A DNA stretch of 16,548 nt, taken from NCBI GenBank assembly GCA_030639705.1, contig DAOWKX010000103.1, positions 1-16,548 of the forward strand, given 5' to 3'. Source of the DNA: Candidatus Aminicenantota bacterium (GTDB lineage Bacteria > Acidobacteriota > Aminicenantia > UBA2199). The notes under the pieces were generated by a model. That model did not search any database and was not told the origin of the DNA. It saw only the letters and a list, made by a program, of their open reading frames with translations. Position numbers and translations under genes: made by a program. Numbering within the stretch: position 1 is the first letter of the stretch; each line of letters opens with the position of its first letter. Of the stretch, positions 1 through 8,126 are shown in pieces.

Positions 1-1
1 A

Positions 2-400
2 AATACTGATATAGTTGAGACTCAATTCAACCGATCCTCTCCCCTGGAAAAGATTGATTTTTATATAAAGTATAAAAATTATCAGAAAGCAATCGACATG
101 ATTGGCTTGCTGAATTTATCCGGTATTAAAAATGAACTATTGCAGGCAGAGTTGTATTACCGAAACGGTCATTCTGCTGCAGGCCAAAAACTGATTAACG
201 GTTTGTTTCGAAGTTATCCTGAAGATTTCCAACTCAGAAACAGCGTCGGTTTCTTTTATTTGAGAAGATTGAATCGGATAAATGAGGCCCTTTCGTCCTT
301 TAAAGGTTCTTTGAATATAAATGAGAATCAGCCAGGAATAAAAAAATTAGTTGACTACTTAGTTGGCGAGATAGCCCGAATCAGCCGCTATGTGATGTGA
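2..400 (+). CDS. C-terminal part of a TPR-repeat protein (5' end outside window)
   Basis: The reading frame is open to the left edge, so the gene starts upstream of the window; the ATG at 98 is internal. The visible residues form paired helices of TPR type. One pair is YKNYQKAIDMI followed by LLQAELYYRNGHSAAGQKLINGLF, and the next is NSVGFFYLRRLNRINEALSSFKGSLNINENQPG. This pattern suggests a scaffold or interaction domain at the protein's C terminus. The N-terminal domain is not visible, so no function can be given. The stop at 398-400 lies 33 bases before the tldD-like gene, in the same frame, which suggests co-transcription. Codon use looks like that of its neighbours. TPR assignment is moderately secure. 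Confidence 0.6.
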   Translation, partial: NTDIVETQFNRSSPLEKIDFYIKYKNYQKAIDMIGLLNLSGIKNELLQAELYYRNGHSAAGQKLINGLFRSYPEDFQLRNSVGFFYLRRLNRINEALSSFKGSLNINENQPGIKKLVDYLVGEIARISRYVM

Positions 401-433
401 AAAATATTTATCAGCAAAAAGAAATGTGGTTTA

Positions 434-1702
434 ATGAAAAAATTTTCAGTGAATCTGATTGAAGATAACAGAATCAATATTTTTAGCATTGATTCCAAAA
501 ACCAGACAGAAAATACCTTTCTAAAAAGAAGTGGTGTTTTAAGAAGACATTATGATGGAAGTTGGAGTAGCAGTTCCATAGAATTAGATTCAATGAACGG
601 AGCAAAAAATTGGATTGCCAAAGTGAATTTACCTCAATCCTGGCGAAAACAAAAGGAGTCTGTTGTTTTTGATCCAGGTAAAATTTTGCGGGCGAACAGG
701 TATTTGTTTGATTTTTTGGAGTCAGTAAAGGGAATTGAATGGAAAGTTAATTTCAGGATGCACTCAATGAAACGCCTGATTATCAATAATCAAAACAGTC
801 AATCAAATACCACATTCAACCATTTCAGTATTTTAGTAAAATTGAAATTACCATCCCTCAGAAATTTTATTGAAGTAGGTGAGGGAAACACTGCACAATT
901 AAAATTCAATCAAAACGGCCTCAGTTTACGAATAAAGGATATATTGGACAACCATCGAAAATCCAAAAGATCATCTATAAACCGTAAAATGCCGGTTGTG
1001 TTATCTTCTGGTGATGGGGGAATCATTTTTCATGAAATCCTGGGTCATTCCCTGGAGGCGGATTATATTTATCAGAGAATGTCCTCCATTACAAAAGATG
1101 ATATCGGGAAAAAAATTATTTCTGAAAATGTCAGCTTGGATATTGATGACAGAAATGATCCTTTTTATAAAAACCGTGTTTACGATGATGAAGGGGAGAC
1201 TGCGGGTTTTTCGAGACTTGTTGAAAGGGGAGTATTATGCAATTTGATTTCGGATTTTTTTTATCAGGAGTTGTTGAAGATTCGATCATGTGGCCATTCC
1301 AGGGTAGAGGATTATACAAAGATACCCATGCCCCGAATGTATGCCCTGTACCTGAAACCAGGCCCTTATGATGCGGAAGAATTAATTGAATCCACACCGT
1401 ATGGAGTTTATGCCAAAGAATTTGGAGATGGCAAAATATTTTTTAACAAAAATTTGTTTTACTTCAACATAAAAGCGGCCTATCTGATTGAGAAGGGCAG
1501 AATTACTTCTCCTCTGGGGAATATCATGGTAAGAGGTAATATTACTGAAATTCTAAACTCGGTTGATATGATTGCCAATGACTTTCGTTATGATAAGGGG
1601 ATTAGCTATTGTATCAAAAATGGGCAAACCCTGAATGTGCGGGTGGGGCAGCCATCGGTTAAAATCAATAATCTGTATGTTTCAAGGGATTACAATGATT
1701 GA
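434..1702 (+). CDS. tldD: TldD-family zinc metalloprotease subunit
   Basis: This is a 422-residue TldD-type peptidase (U62 family). In E. coli, TldD pairs with TldE/PmbA in a cytoplasmic metalloprotease that degrades unfolded peptides and helps process microcin B17 and the CcdA antitoxin. The zinc motif HEILGH lies at residues 200-205. The segment from about 288 to 310, with VEDYTKIPMPRMYALYLKPG, matches the TldD core. The C-terminal CIKNGQTLNVRVGQP contains Cys393, which aligns with the third zinc ligand. Compared with about 480 residues in E. coli TldD, the region before the HExxxH motif is about 60 residues shorter. The frame cannot be extended with a normal start because the preceding gene's stop is in frame at 398-400. 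No clear Shine-Dalgarno sequence precedes the ATG. It overlaps the pmbA-like partner by 8 bases. Confidence 0.9.
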   Translation: MKKFSVNLIEDNRINIFSIDSKNQTENTFLKRSGVLRRHYDGSWSSSSIELDSMNGAKNWIAKVNLPQSWRKQKESVVFDPGKILRANRYLFDFLESVKGIEWKVNFRMHSMKRLIINNQNSQSNTTFNHFSILVKLKLPSLRNFIEVGEGNTAQLKFNQNGLSLRIKDILDNHRKSKRSSINRKMPVVLSSGDGGIIFHEILGHSLEADYIYQRMSSITKDDIGKKIISENVSLDIDDRNDPFYKNRVYDDEGETAGFSRLVERGVLCNLISDFFYQELLKIRSCGHSRVEDYTKIPMPRMYALYLKPGPYDAEELIESTPYGVYAKEFGDGKIFFNKNLFYFNIKAAYLIEKGRITSPLGNIMVRGNITEILNSVDMIANDFRYDKGISYCIKNGQTLNVRVGQPSVKINNLYVSRDYND

Positions 1703-2984
1703 GACCATTCTGAAAGAGGGCAAAAAATCTGGATTTTCGACGGTTGAGGTATTTCGGGTAATAATGGAAAAGCAGGAATATGAGAAATTTATAGATTATC
1801 ATGCGACTCATTCTGTTAAAACAGATAGAATTATTGTCAGGGCTTTCTGGGATTTCGGGGATCCGGTGGGGTTTTCACTTTCTGTTCCTGGAATAGAGTC
1901 CATAAAATCGGCATTTTTCAGTATTGGTTCGGTCACGGTCCCTGATAAAAAGGAAAATTATTCCGAGTTGTTACCGTGTTCCGTTGAAAAAGTTAAGCTC
2001 AATATCTTTGATGGCTCAATACATCGGGAGGATAATAAGCGTTTTGATAATCTGGTTGAGAACATCCAAGAGATTCTGATTTCCTTTCCCGGTTTGAGTT
2101 TGAAAAAGATTTATTTTTCACAGAATCTAAAAAAAATTTATGTTGCCAATACTCGACAGCTCAATATTAAATATAAAAAAACAAATTTTAATCTTATCCT
2201 AAAATTCGGCCTCAGAGATAATGTGATCGATATAAATCAAACCTCGACCTGTTTTGACAATATTGATCCCTTTCGAATGATTCCCAGGGCATTTAATTTG
2301 TTAAATTCTTTAACAGACGAGACAGGGGTGAATAAAAAATCACGTTTTTTTATATTCTCGCCGGAAGCCTCTGTATTTGTTTTGAAAGAGTTTTCTGATC
2401 AGTTCAAACTGGGTCAACAGGCCAGCTTAAAAGGGATTCAGCTTTCATCCGTATTAAACATTGTGGATAATCCATTGATGGATGAACAGGCAGGATCCGT
2501 TCCTTTTGATGATGAAGGCGTCCAGTCAGGGGAAAAATATTTAGTCAGGAAAGGAATATTCACTCATTCAATATCCAATATATCCTCGGCGTTTCATAAC
2601 GGCACACTTTCTTCTGGAAATGGATTCAGAACCGAGAGGTCCCTATTTCCCCAGGTGAATTTTTCGAACCTTTTTATCAAACCATCGGTTATTTCTTTAA
2701 AAAAATTGATGATAGAAGCAGGAACGGGTATTCTGGTCTCTCTGTTAAAACTGAAGTTTGTGGAGGAGAACAATTTTATTTTTTCGGCTTACGGCTATCA
2801 TTTTAAAGATGGAGATATTGAAAAGCCGGTACACTTTTATTTTAAGACATCTTTCTTGTCCTATTTTATCAATATTAAAAAAGTGTCAAGAGAGACAAAA
2901 TTTTTTCATAGTTATTTTAATTTAGGCTCTCCATATATTCTAATCGAAGCCAAATGGAAAACCAGCAATATGTTTGAAATCTAA
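1695..2984 (+). CDS. pmbA: PmbA/TldE-family partner subunit of TldD
   Basis: This 429-residue protein is the non-catalytic TldE/PmbA partner expected beside TldD. It lacks an HExxxH motif. The C-terminal half carries the family pattern: VDNPLMDEQAGSVPFDDEGV at about 257-276, then KGIFTHSISNISSAF, then SSGNGFRTERSLFPQVNFSNLFIKPS at about 306-331. The start chosen is the ATG at 1695. It is preceded by AAGGGA at 1684-1689 and overlaps the tldD-like stop by 8 bases, which indicates translational coupling. A longer frame from 1635 exists but would run 60 bases further inside tldD without a ribosome site. In E. coli the two proteins form a heterodimer; the same arrangement is inferred here. The physiological peptide substrate is unknown, since no bacteriocin precursor is visible nearby. 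Confidence 0.85.
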   Translation: MIETILKEGKKSGFSTVEVFRVIMEKQEYEKFIDYHATHSVKTDRIIVRAFWDFGDPVGFSLSVPGIESIKSAFFSIGSVTVPDKKENYSELLPCSVEKVKLNIFDGSIHREDNKRFDNLVENIQEILISFPGLSLKKIYFSQNLKKIYVANTRQLNIKYKKTNFNLILKFGLRDNVIDINQTSTCFDNIDPFRMIPRAFNLLNSLTDETGVNKKSRFFIFSPEASVFVLKEFSDQFKLGQQASLKGIQLSSVLNIVDNPLMDEQAGSVPFDDEGVQSGEKYLVRKGIFTHSISNISSAFHNGTLSSGNGFRTERSLFPQVNFSNLFIKPSVISLKKLMIEAGTGILVSLLKLKFVEENNFIFSAYGYHFKDGDIEKPVHFYFKTSFLSYFINIKKVSRETKFFHSYFNLGSPYILIEAKWKTSNMFEI

Positions 2985-3073
2985 TTGCTATGTGATTCAC
3001 CCGTTTGAGCTGAGATTCAAGATTTGATAGTTTGAAAGGATTTGAGGGGGATCGATTCGCTTTGATCTGAAGT

Positions 3074-4090
3074 TCAGGAAAGGATTTTTTTTATTTTTTC
3101 AAATTCTTTTTCTGCTTCGAAAACCAAGTCAGTAAAAATGTCTTTTACTGGTTTGATTTCATCTACCAGCCCGACACTCTGTCCGGCCATGAGTGATCCA
3201 TGGTGGATGTCTCCCTGTTCCACAGCTTTCCTTAACGCCCCTATCCAGAATTTTTCAGATTCATACTGGGCCTCTATTCGGGTTATTTTATTTTGTTTCA
3301 GCTTGGTGAGAAGCTCCAACTGGAGTTTCCCAAACGCATCGGTTCCCTTATTTTTAATTGCCCTGACAGCCACAATCGGTAATGCCGAGTCATACTGCGG
3401 AGTAGCAAAGGCCTCCCTGGCCCGGGCTTTTTTATATCTTTCTTTAAAAAAAGGATGAGCCGGGCTTTCCTCTGACATGGCAAAAATGGTCCCCATTTGA
3501 ATACCAGATGCACCCATTAGAAAAAGATGGGTAATCATTTTTCCGCTGGCAATTCCACCGGCAATAAAAATAGGGATATCCGGGAAATTAAATAACACCT
3601 GTTGAAGAAGAATTATGGTCGACACATGGCCAATATGGCCGCCGGCTTCACTTCCTTCCAAAATCAGAGCATCGGCTCCATAGTCAATCATTCTCTGGGC
3701 AATGGATTCGGTAGAGGCAAAACACATCACCTTGGCTCCGGATTTTTTTGCCATAAGGATTTCTTTTTTTCGGGGGAAGCTCCCGGCAAATACGATTAAG
3801 GGAACCTTCAATTGGATTGACTTTTTTAGCTGATTAAGGTAGTTCGGTGCAATGGTAATTAAATTTACTCCAAAATGAGCATTTGCCTTTTTCAATATAT
3901 TGATTTCTTCTTCAAGTATTTCAACGGGCATATTGCCTGCAGCTAAAAATCCAAAGCCTCCAGCTTCACTCACAGCTTGTATCAGTTTTGAGTTGCTTAT
4001 CCAGGTCATTGCACCTGATATAAATGGAATTTGAACCTTCAGAAAATCCTGACCATTTTTCCAGTATTCAATTTCTTTTAAGGATTTCAT
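3074..4090 (-). CDS. FabK / nitronate monooxygenase-family FMN flavoprotein
   Basis: This 338-residue TIM-barrel flavoprotein belongs to the family holding enoyl-ACP reductase II (FabK) and nitronate monooxygenase (2-nitropropane dioxygenase). Visible motifs are IPFISGAMTW near residue 21, the catalytic-histidine segment EGSEAGGHIG at 145-154 (His152), and the FMN phosphate-binding segments GGIASG at 178-183 and GASGIQMGT at 193-201. The C-terminal GSLMAGQSVGLVDEIKPVKDI is typical of FabK-like members. FabK would reduce enoyl-ACP in fatty-acid synthesis, while NMO would oxidise nitronates; sequence alone does not decide. No fatty-acid genes lie beside it. It is transcribed alone, converging on pmbA and diverging from the pilin gene. 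No convincing Shine-Dalgarno sequence precedes the start. Confidence 0.88.
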   Translation of the reverse strand: MKSLKEIEYWKNGQDFLKVQIPFISGAMTWISNSKLIQAVSEAGGFGFLAAGNMPVEILEEEINILKKANAHFGVNLITIAPNYLNQLKKSIQLKVPLIVFAGSFPRKKEILMAKKSGAKVMCFASTESIAQRMIDYGADALILEGSEAGGHIGHVSTIILLQQVLFNFPDIPIFIAGGIASGKMITHLFLMGASGIQMGTIFAMSEESPAHPFFKERYKKARAREAFATPQYDSALPIVAVRAIKNKGTDAFGKLQLELLTKLKQNKITRIEAQYESEKFWIGALRKAVEQGDIHHGSLMAGQSVGLVDEIKPVKDIFTDLVFEAEKEFEKIKKILS

Positions 4091-4178
4091 TGATATATGA
4101 TACCAAAAAGGGATACAATTTAAAAGTGTAAAGAATATCCATTAAAAACCGGGAGTGCCGATGGCCCAGTCTGCCTTT

Positions 4179-4205
4179 TGACAAAAAATGTCATTTCAGT
4201 TGACA
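4179..4205 (+). promoter_or_regulatory. Putative enhancer-binding-protein site (TGACA/TGTCA dyad)
   Basis: A perfect inverted repeat TGACA-N5-TGTCA spans 4179-4193, and a third TGACA half-site lies at 4201-4205. The dyad centre is about 107 bases upstream of the transcription start predicted from the sigma-54 element. That is the usual distance for the upstream activating site of an NtrC/PilR-type activator. The identity of the activator is not known. The overlapping TTGACA at 4200-4205 could instead be a sigma-70 -35 box, but no good -10 sits at 17 bases. Confidence 0.45.
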
Positions 4206-4265
4206 ATTTTTATGAAGAAATAATAATTCAGGTAGGTAAAGGCTTGTCAGATGGGCGTTTTATTT

Positions 4266-4282
4266 TTGGCACACAATATGCT
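4266..4282 (+). promoter_or_regulatory. Sigma-54 (RpoN) promoter of the pilin gene
   Basis: The sequence TTGGCACACAATATGCT matches the sigma-54 consensus YTGGCACGrNNNTTGCW. It has an intact TTGGCAC block at -24 and GC at -12, with GG and GC exactly 12 bases apart. The predicted transcription start is near 4293, leaving a 22-base leader that contains the Shine-Dalgarno AAGGAGGT at 4303-4310. Sigma-54 control of major pilin genes is well established in Pseudomonas, Geobacter and Myxococcus. The mismatches are the two bases after TGGCAC and one T of the -12 block. Confidence 0.72.
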
Positions 4283-4314
4283 ATCTTTATAACAAAAACC
4301 AAAAGGAGGTTTTA

Positions 4315-4785
4315 ATGAATAAAAGAGGTTTTACACTTATTGAATTGCTGATTGTTGTTGCGATCATTGGAATTGTTGCTGCAATTGCCATACCCAATTT
4401 GCTGACAGCTCTTCAAAAAGGAAAACAAAAGGCGACCATGGGTGATATGAAATCAATTGGAACTTCAATTGAAGCATATATTGCTGATGTTTCAATTGCT
4501 CCCCAGAGTGCTGCTTTACCGACTACCGGTACTACCTGGTTCTGCCCTTTTTACATCAAGGTGATGCCCAGAGCAGATGGCTGGGGAAGAGTAGTCCTGT
4601 ATGCTCATGGCACGGCTGCCGGTGGTGATGGTGATATTTATTCTATTGCTTCTACCGGAAGAGATACCAATTTTTCTGGCTGGAACCAGCTCGGAGATTA
4701 TCTCTGCACACAACTTTCTGATTTCAACAATGATATCATCTTCTCAAATGGTATTTTTACCTACAGCCCCAGAGTGAAACTCTAA
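4315..4785 (+). CDS. Type IV pilin-like / GspG-like prepilin
   Basis: This 156-residue prepilin has a 5-residue basic leader (MNKRG), cleavage expected between Gly5 and Phe6, and Glu10 (Glu5 of the mature protein) in FTLIELLIVVAIIGIV, followed by the hydrophobic helix to about residue 30. The C-terminal half matches the major pseudopilin GspG fold: a DGWGRVVLY strand near 88-96 and IYSIASTGRD near 108-117. Cys77 and Cys131 could form a disulfide. Residues 60-74 (SIAPQSAALPTTGTT) are rich in Ala, Ser, Pro and Thr and could be an O-glycosylation site. The Shine-Dalgarno AAGGAGGT lies 4 bases upstream and is the strongest in the window, consistent with an abundant structural subunit. A sigma-54 promoter precedes it and a terminator follows. 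A pseudopilin of a type II secretion system is the alternative, but no secretion genes are adjacent. Confidence 0.88.
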   Translation: MNKRGFTLIELLIVVAIIGIVAAIAIPNLLTALQKGKQKATMGDMKSIGTSIEAYIADVSIAPQSAALPTTGTTWFCPFYIKVMPRADGWGRVVLYAHGTAAGGDGDIYSIASTGRDTNFSGWNQLGDYLCTQLSDFNNDIIFSNGIFTYSPRVKL

Positions 4786-4803
4786 AACTTCATTTCCTAC
4801 TAA

Positions 4804-6264
4804 ATGACAAAAAGCAGCTGGTATATTATACCAGCTGCTTTTTTTTTACTCATTAATTTTGTAATCAGCCCGGTTAAAATTTTTTTTTTCTGGCGCTTAA
4901 TCTATTTTCTATTTTTTATTTCATTTTTCTTTTTTCTCAAAAACTTTGATTTAAGTAAAATAATAAAATTTTCAATTGGCGGATCTTCTCTTATTATTTT
5001 TTTATATGGAATAATTCAGAAATTTTTCCTGTTTCCCCATTATCTCAAAACCATAGAACCTGGAAATGATTTTTATTCCCAGGCTTTAATCATCCGCTTA
5101 AAAAGCGGTAGAGTTTTTTCCATTTTTACACTTCCTGCCTTGTATGCCATTATATGCTGCATTTTTATCATATTTATCTTACACTATATGATTCGTTCAA
5201 AAAGAAAATTTTTCTGGGGTGGCTTAATGGCACTGGGCCTTTTTAATTTGGTTCTCACTCAGTCTTTCGGAGGGCTTCTATATTTATCAGTGGGAATTTT
5301 AATATATTTGTTTATGTCGGGTATTTTAAAACTTCGGTTTTTGGCTCCCGTTGTCATGGTGATCTCTCTTTTTTTTTTCATCGTAGCCGGATTACGATTT
5401 TCTGAGGTGAAGAGACTTGAACCGTTTAAACTAAGAGTATCAAACTGGAACCAGGCCTTGCGAGTGATACAATCGAGTCCGCTATGGGGTGTCGGCCTGG
5501 GAAATTATGAGGCTGAGATATCCAATCATATTTTATCCGGGGAGTCCAGATCAATTTATTCTCATAATTTCGTTCTTCAATTTGTGGCTGAGAATGGTGT
5601 ATTAATCGCAATTCTGATAATATTTTTTTTATTTTTTCTGAGAAAAAAATTAAAACCACCTGACCGGAAAGAAAGGGTGTTATATCTCTCGGCTTTTTTT
5701 ATTATTTTAATTTATAATTTATTGGATATTGGATTGTATTTTTTTTCTTCAGCCCTGGCCACTGTGGTAGTCCTATCCCAAATGTACCGAGCATCATTAA
5801 AAACGGAAAATCATTTTAACCTCAGATTTAAACTAAATTTGGTTTTTTTATTTTCACTGGGTATGGTGTTGGTTCTGGGAGCCATATCTGATGGCTATCA
5901 GAAAAAAGGAGATTTCCAATTTCATCAGAAAGATTTTCTCGAATCCAAACAGTCTTACCGGAAAAGTCTTATATTTAATCCCTGTAATCACAAGGCCATT
6001 GTCGCGCGCGCTCTGGTTGAGTTTAATGAAGAAAATTTTCAAGACTCTTATAATTATTTGAAGAGGGCATTAAAATTATACCCGGATTCAGCATTTGCCA
6101 ATCATCTGATGTCAAAAATCCACTATCATAAGGGCCAATTTTTTTCCGCATTTTTCCAGGCCTCGAATGCTCATCATAAAGACAGGTTAAATCCCCAGTA
6201 TGCCGCATGGTATAAATATATAAAGGATCATTTACAGGAGATATTGTCTTTAACCGGAGGCTAA
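4804..6264 (+). CDS. Wzy_C (O-antigen ligase-like) membrane protein with C-terminal TPRs
   Basis: This 486-residue protein has about ten hydrophobic segments up to residue 361. The Wzy_C core includes SGRVFSIF near 101, RVSNWNQAL at 211-219, PLWGVGLGNY at 226-235 and YSHNFVLQFVAENGVL at 252-267 (His254-Asn255). The tail from about 363 holds TPR-like helices, probably outside the cytoplasmic membrane. Family members are O-antigen ligases, polymerases and pilin oligosaccharyltransferases (PglL, PilO/TfpO), all using lipid-linked glycans. A position directly after a pilin gene favours a pilin-glycosylating role, which is inference. The ATG at 4804 follows an in-frame TAA and has no Shine-Dalgarno sequence; no other in-frame ATG, GTG or TTG occurs near the N terminus. 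The 5' end overlaps the pilin terminator. A 10-T run at 5369-5378 is in frame. Confidence 0.8.
   Translation: MTKSSWYIIPAAFFLLINFVISPVKIFFFWRLIYFLFFISFFFFLKNFDLSKIIKFSIGGSSLIIFLYGIIQKFFLFPHYLKTIEPGNDFYSQALIIRLKSGRVFSIFTLPALYAIICCIFIIFILHYMIRSKRKFFWGGLMALGLFNLVLTQSFGGLLYLSVGILIYLFMSGILKLRFLAPVVMVISLFFFIVAGLRFSEVKRLEPFKLRVSNWNQALRVIQSSPLWGVGLGNYEAEISNHILSGESRSIYSHNFVLQFVAENGVLIAILIIFFLFFLRKKLKPPDRKERVLYLSAFFIILIYNLLDIGLYFFSSALATVVVLSQMYRASLKTENHFNLRFKLNLVFLFSLGMVLVLGAISDGYQKKGDFQFHQKDFLESKQSYRKSLIFNPCNHKAIVARALVEFNEENFQDSYNYLKRALKLYPDSAFANHLMSKIHYHKGQFFSAFFQASNAHHKDRLNPQYAAWYKYIKDHLQEILSLTGG
4809..4847 (+). terminator. Rho-independent terminator after the pilin gene, inside the next coding region
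   Basis: The hairpin has arms GCAGCTGGTATA at 4814-4825 and TATACCAGCTGC at 4827-4838. The pairing extends through AAAAA/TTTTT on the outside and is followed by nine T residues (4839-4847). It begins 23 bases after the pilin stop codon, where a terminator would be expected. It also lies within codons 2-15 of the frame that opens at 4804. The palindrome is symmetrical enough to act weakly on the other strand too, where five T residues follow it. Confidence 0.85.
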
Positions 6265-6289
6265 ATAAATTGTTAGCAGGATCATTATA

Positions 6290-8107
6290 ATGGCATTGCC
6301 GAAATTTGCTTATAAAATAGGATTACTAAAAAAGGAAACAGAATTTCTATTGATCATAATTTGTTTTCTTTTTTTCCCGATGAAAACCTCATATATTTAT
6401 TTTTTAGCCTGTTCGATTGTCATTTGTTTTTTTTTATTTAAAGAGCTTTATTTTATAAAAAATGTTGGTATCTCTGCTATTTCATACGGTTTTCTATTTA
6501 TAATCCTGCTTCTTTTAGGTTCGGTTTTTTTTTCTGTTTATTACCTTAAATCAATTCTCCTGGTTACAGATATATTACTCATTTCCTTTTACTTTTTTCT
6601 TTTTTATTTTGATAAGAATGATGAAAGGAAATACTTTCATTTGATCCTCTTTACGCTTTCTCTTTTTTCTTTATGCTGCATTTTAAATGTGATTTTTTCG
6701 ATATTCAGTCAGAAGAATATTTTTTTTGAGAATCCAATTCTGCAGGGTATTGCTTCGGGGATCGGAGTGATCATTGCCATTTATTTTCTATTGAAATCAT
6801 TTAAACCCATGATGTTGCTTTTATTGATAATCAATACAGTTGCCGTCTATGTTTCGGCTTCAAAAGCAGCGTTTCTGGGTATTATGATATTTACTTTATT
6901 GATGGTTATTTTAAGGAAAAAATGGCTTGTTCCCCTGATTATGGTTTTTATCATACTGACCTTTATCATTCCGAATCCGGTTAAAGATATGTTCCATTTT
7001 TCTTTGAAACATGATCCCTATCTGCTTAACCGGTTTGATATCTGGAAGCAGTCTTTGCGTATTTGCCAGGATCATTTTTTTACCGGTGTGGGACCGGATA
7101 ATTTTTCAGAGGTTTCAAAGAAGTATAATTTCAAACAGGAAAAGGGACCGGCACACTATTTTAAAATCCCCCAAAGCACACACAATGAATATTTGAAAAT
7201 CATAGTTGAAACCGGTTTAATAGGTCTCATTGTATTGATTGTTTCACTTTTTTTCATTTTAAGAAAGATATTTTCTTCACCGATATTTAATCTAAGCAAG
7301 ATATTGCTTCTATACCTTTTATTTCAGGCTTTTTTATTCAATTTCATTTTTCAATTTTACTTCTTTTTCTTGTTTCTCTTTTTATTAAAGAGCCTGTTTG
7401 AGAAGAATATCAACTTTACCACGCTGAATCCCCTTTCCAAATGGATTTGTATGGGGTTGTTGGCCATTGTATTTATTTTTAGTTATTTATTTCCTTTTTT
7501 AGCTGATTCCTGTATGTCCCGCTCCAGGAAGAGCAGGGATTATATCCAGGCTTTTGATCTGATCAAAAAAGCTGAGTTTTTTAACCCCTTGAGTCACAGT
7601 GTATATTATTCAAGATCTCTTTTATTTCTAAGCTATTTTGAGAAAACCTCAGGTTTGGAATCTTTTTATTACGGTGTGAAAAATTTAAAAAAAGCACAAA
7701 GATTAAATAAAAATTATTTGCCTGCTTATTTACTCGAATTTGATTTTTACAGAACGGTTTTGAAAAAAAATTTAAAATATCCAAATTTTATAAAAGAGAG
7801 CCTCGCTCCTCTTGAAAAGGCTGAAGAAATTGCTCCCCTTAATCCATTTATCCCTTTGATGAAGGCTCAGCTTTATCTGGAGTTTGACCAAAGGGAAAAG
7901 GCAAAGACCGAAGCCCTTAATGCATTGGCGATTGAGCCTGAATATGTTTCTGGATTATATTTTCTCCAGGATAATTTTAATTATTTTGCAGATCCGATGA
8001 TCTTTGAAAACAAAATCAATGCCATTCTTACCAAAGCAAAAACATATCCCTATGAACCGGATTCATATCTGGACAATTTATTTAAAGTTCCAAAAACATC
8101 TAAATAA
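6290..8107 (+). CDS. Second Wzy_C (O-antigen ligase-like) membrane protein with TPRs
   Basis: This 605-residue paralogue of the preceding gene starts 25 bases after it, with AGGA about 9 bases upstream of the ATG. Hydrophobic segments run from about residue 18 to 405. The Wzy_C signature appears as NRFDIWKQSL at 247-256, HFFTGVGPDNF at 262-272 and STHNEYLKIIVETGLIGLI at 296-314 (His298-Asn299). The loop between the last two is long. The C-terminal 200 residues contain TPR-like helices, including SLAPLEKAEEIAPLNPFIPLMKAQLYL followed by REKAKTEALNALAIEP. It probably acts on undecaprenyl-linked glycans at the outer face of the inner membrane, as ligase, polymerase or protein glycosyltransferase. 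Two adjacent, divergent members suggest separate steps or separate acceptors. The identity of the glycan cannot be read from this window. Confidence 0.8.
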   Translation: MALPKFAYKIGLLKKETEFLLIIICFLFFPMKTSYIYFLACSIVICFFLFKELYFIKNVGISAISYGFLFIILLLLGSVFFSVYYLKSILLVTDILLISFYFFLFYFDKNDERKYFHLILFTLSLFSLCCILNVIFSIFSQKNIFFENPILQGIASGIGVIIAIYFLLKSFKPMMLLLLIINTVAVYVSASKAAFLGIMIFTLLMVILRKKWLVPLIMVFIILTFIIPNPVKDMFHFSLKHDPYLLNRFDIWKQSLRICQDHFFTGVGPDNFSEVSKKYNFKQEKGPAHYFKIPQSTHNEYLKIIVETGLIGLIVLIVSLFFILRKIFSSPIFNLSKILLLYLLFQAFLFNFIFQFYFFFLFLFLLKSLFEKNINFTTLNPLSKWICMGLLAIVFIFSYLFPFLADSCMSRSRKSRDYIQAFDLIKKAEFFNPLSHSVYYSRSLLFLSYFEKTSGLESFYYGVKNLKKAQRLNKNYLPAYLLEFDFYRTVLKKNLKYPNFIKESLAPLEKAEEIAPLNPFIPLMKAQLYLEFDQREKAKTEALNALAIEPEYVSGLYFLQDNFNYFADPMIFENKINAILTKAKTYPYEPDSYLDNLFKVPKTSK

Positions 8108-8126
8108 TTTTTTCCGTCTTTTTATT

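Noticed and set aside
3138..3458. 106-codon plus-strand frame opposite the FabK-like gene
   Set aside because: It is a shadow of a gene with clear family motifs; composition and start context do not support coding.
4200..4228. Sigma-70 promoter for the pilin (TTGACA with TAATAA)
   Set aside because: The spacer is 15 bases for TAATAA and the better-spaced hexamers are poor; the sigma-54 element downstream fits far better.
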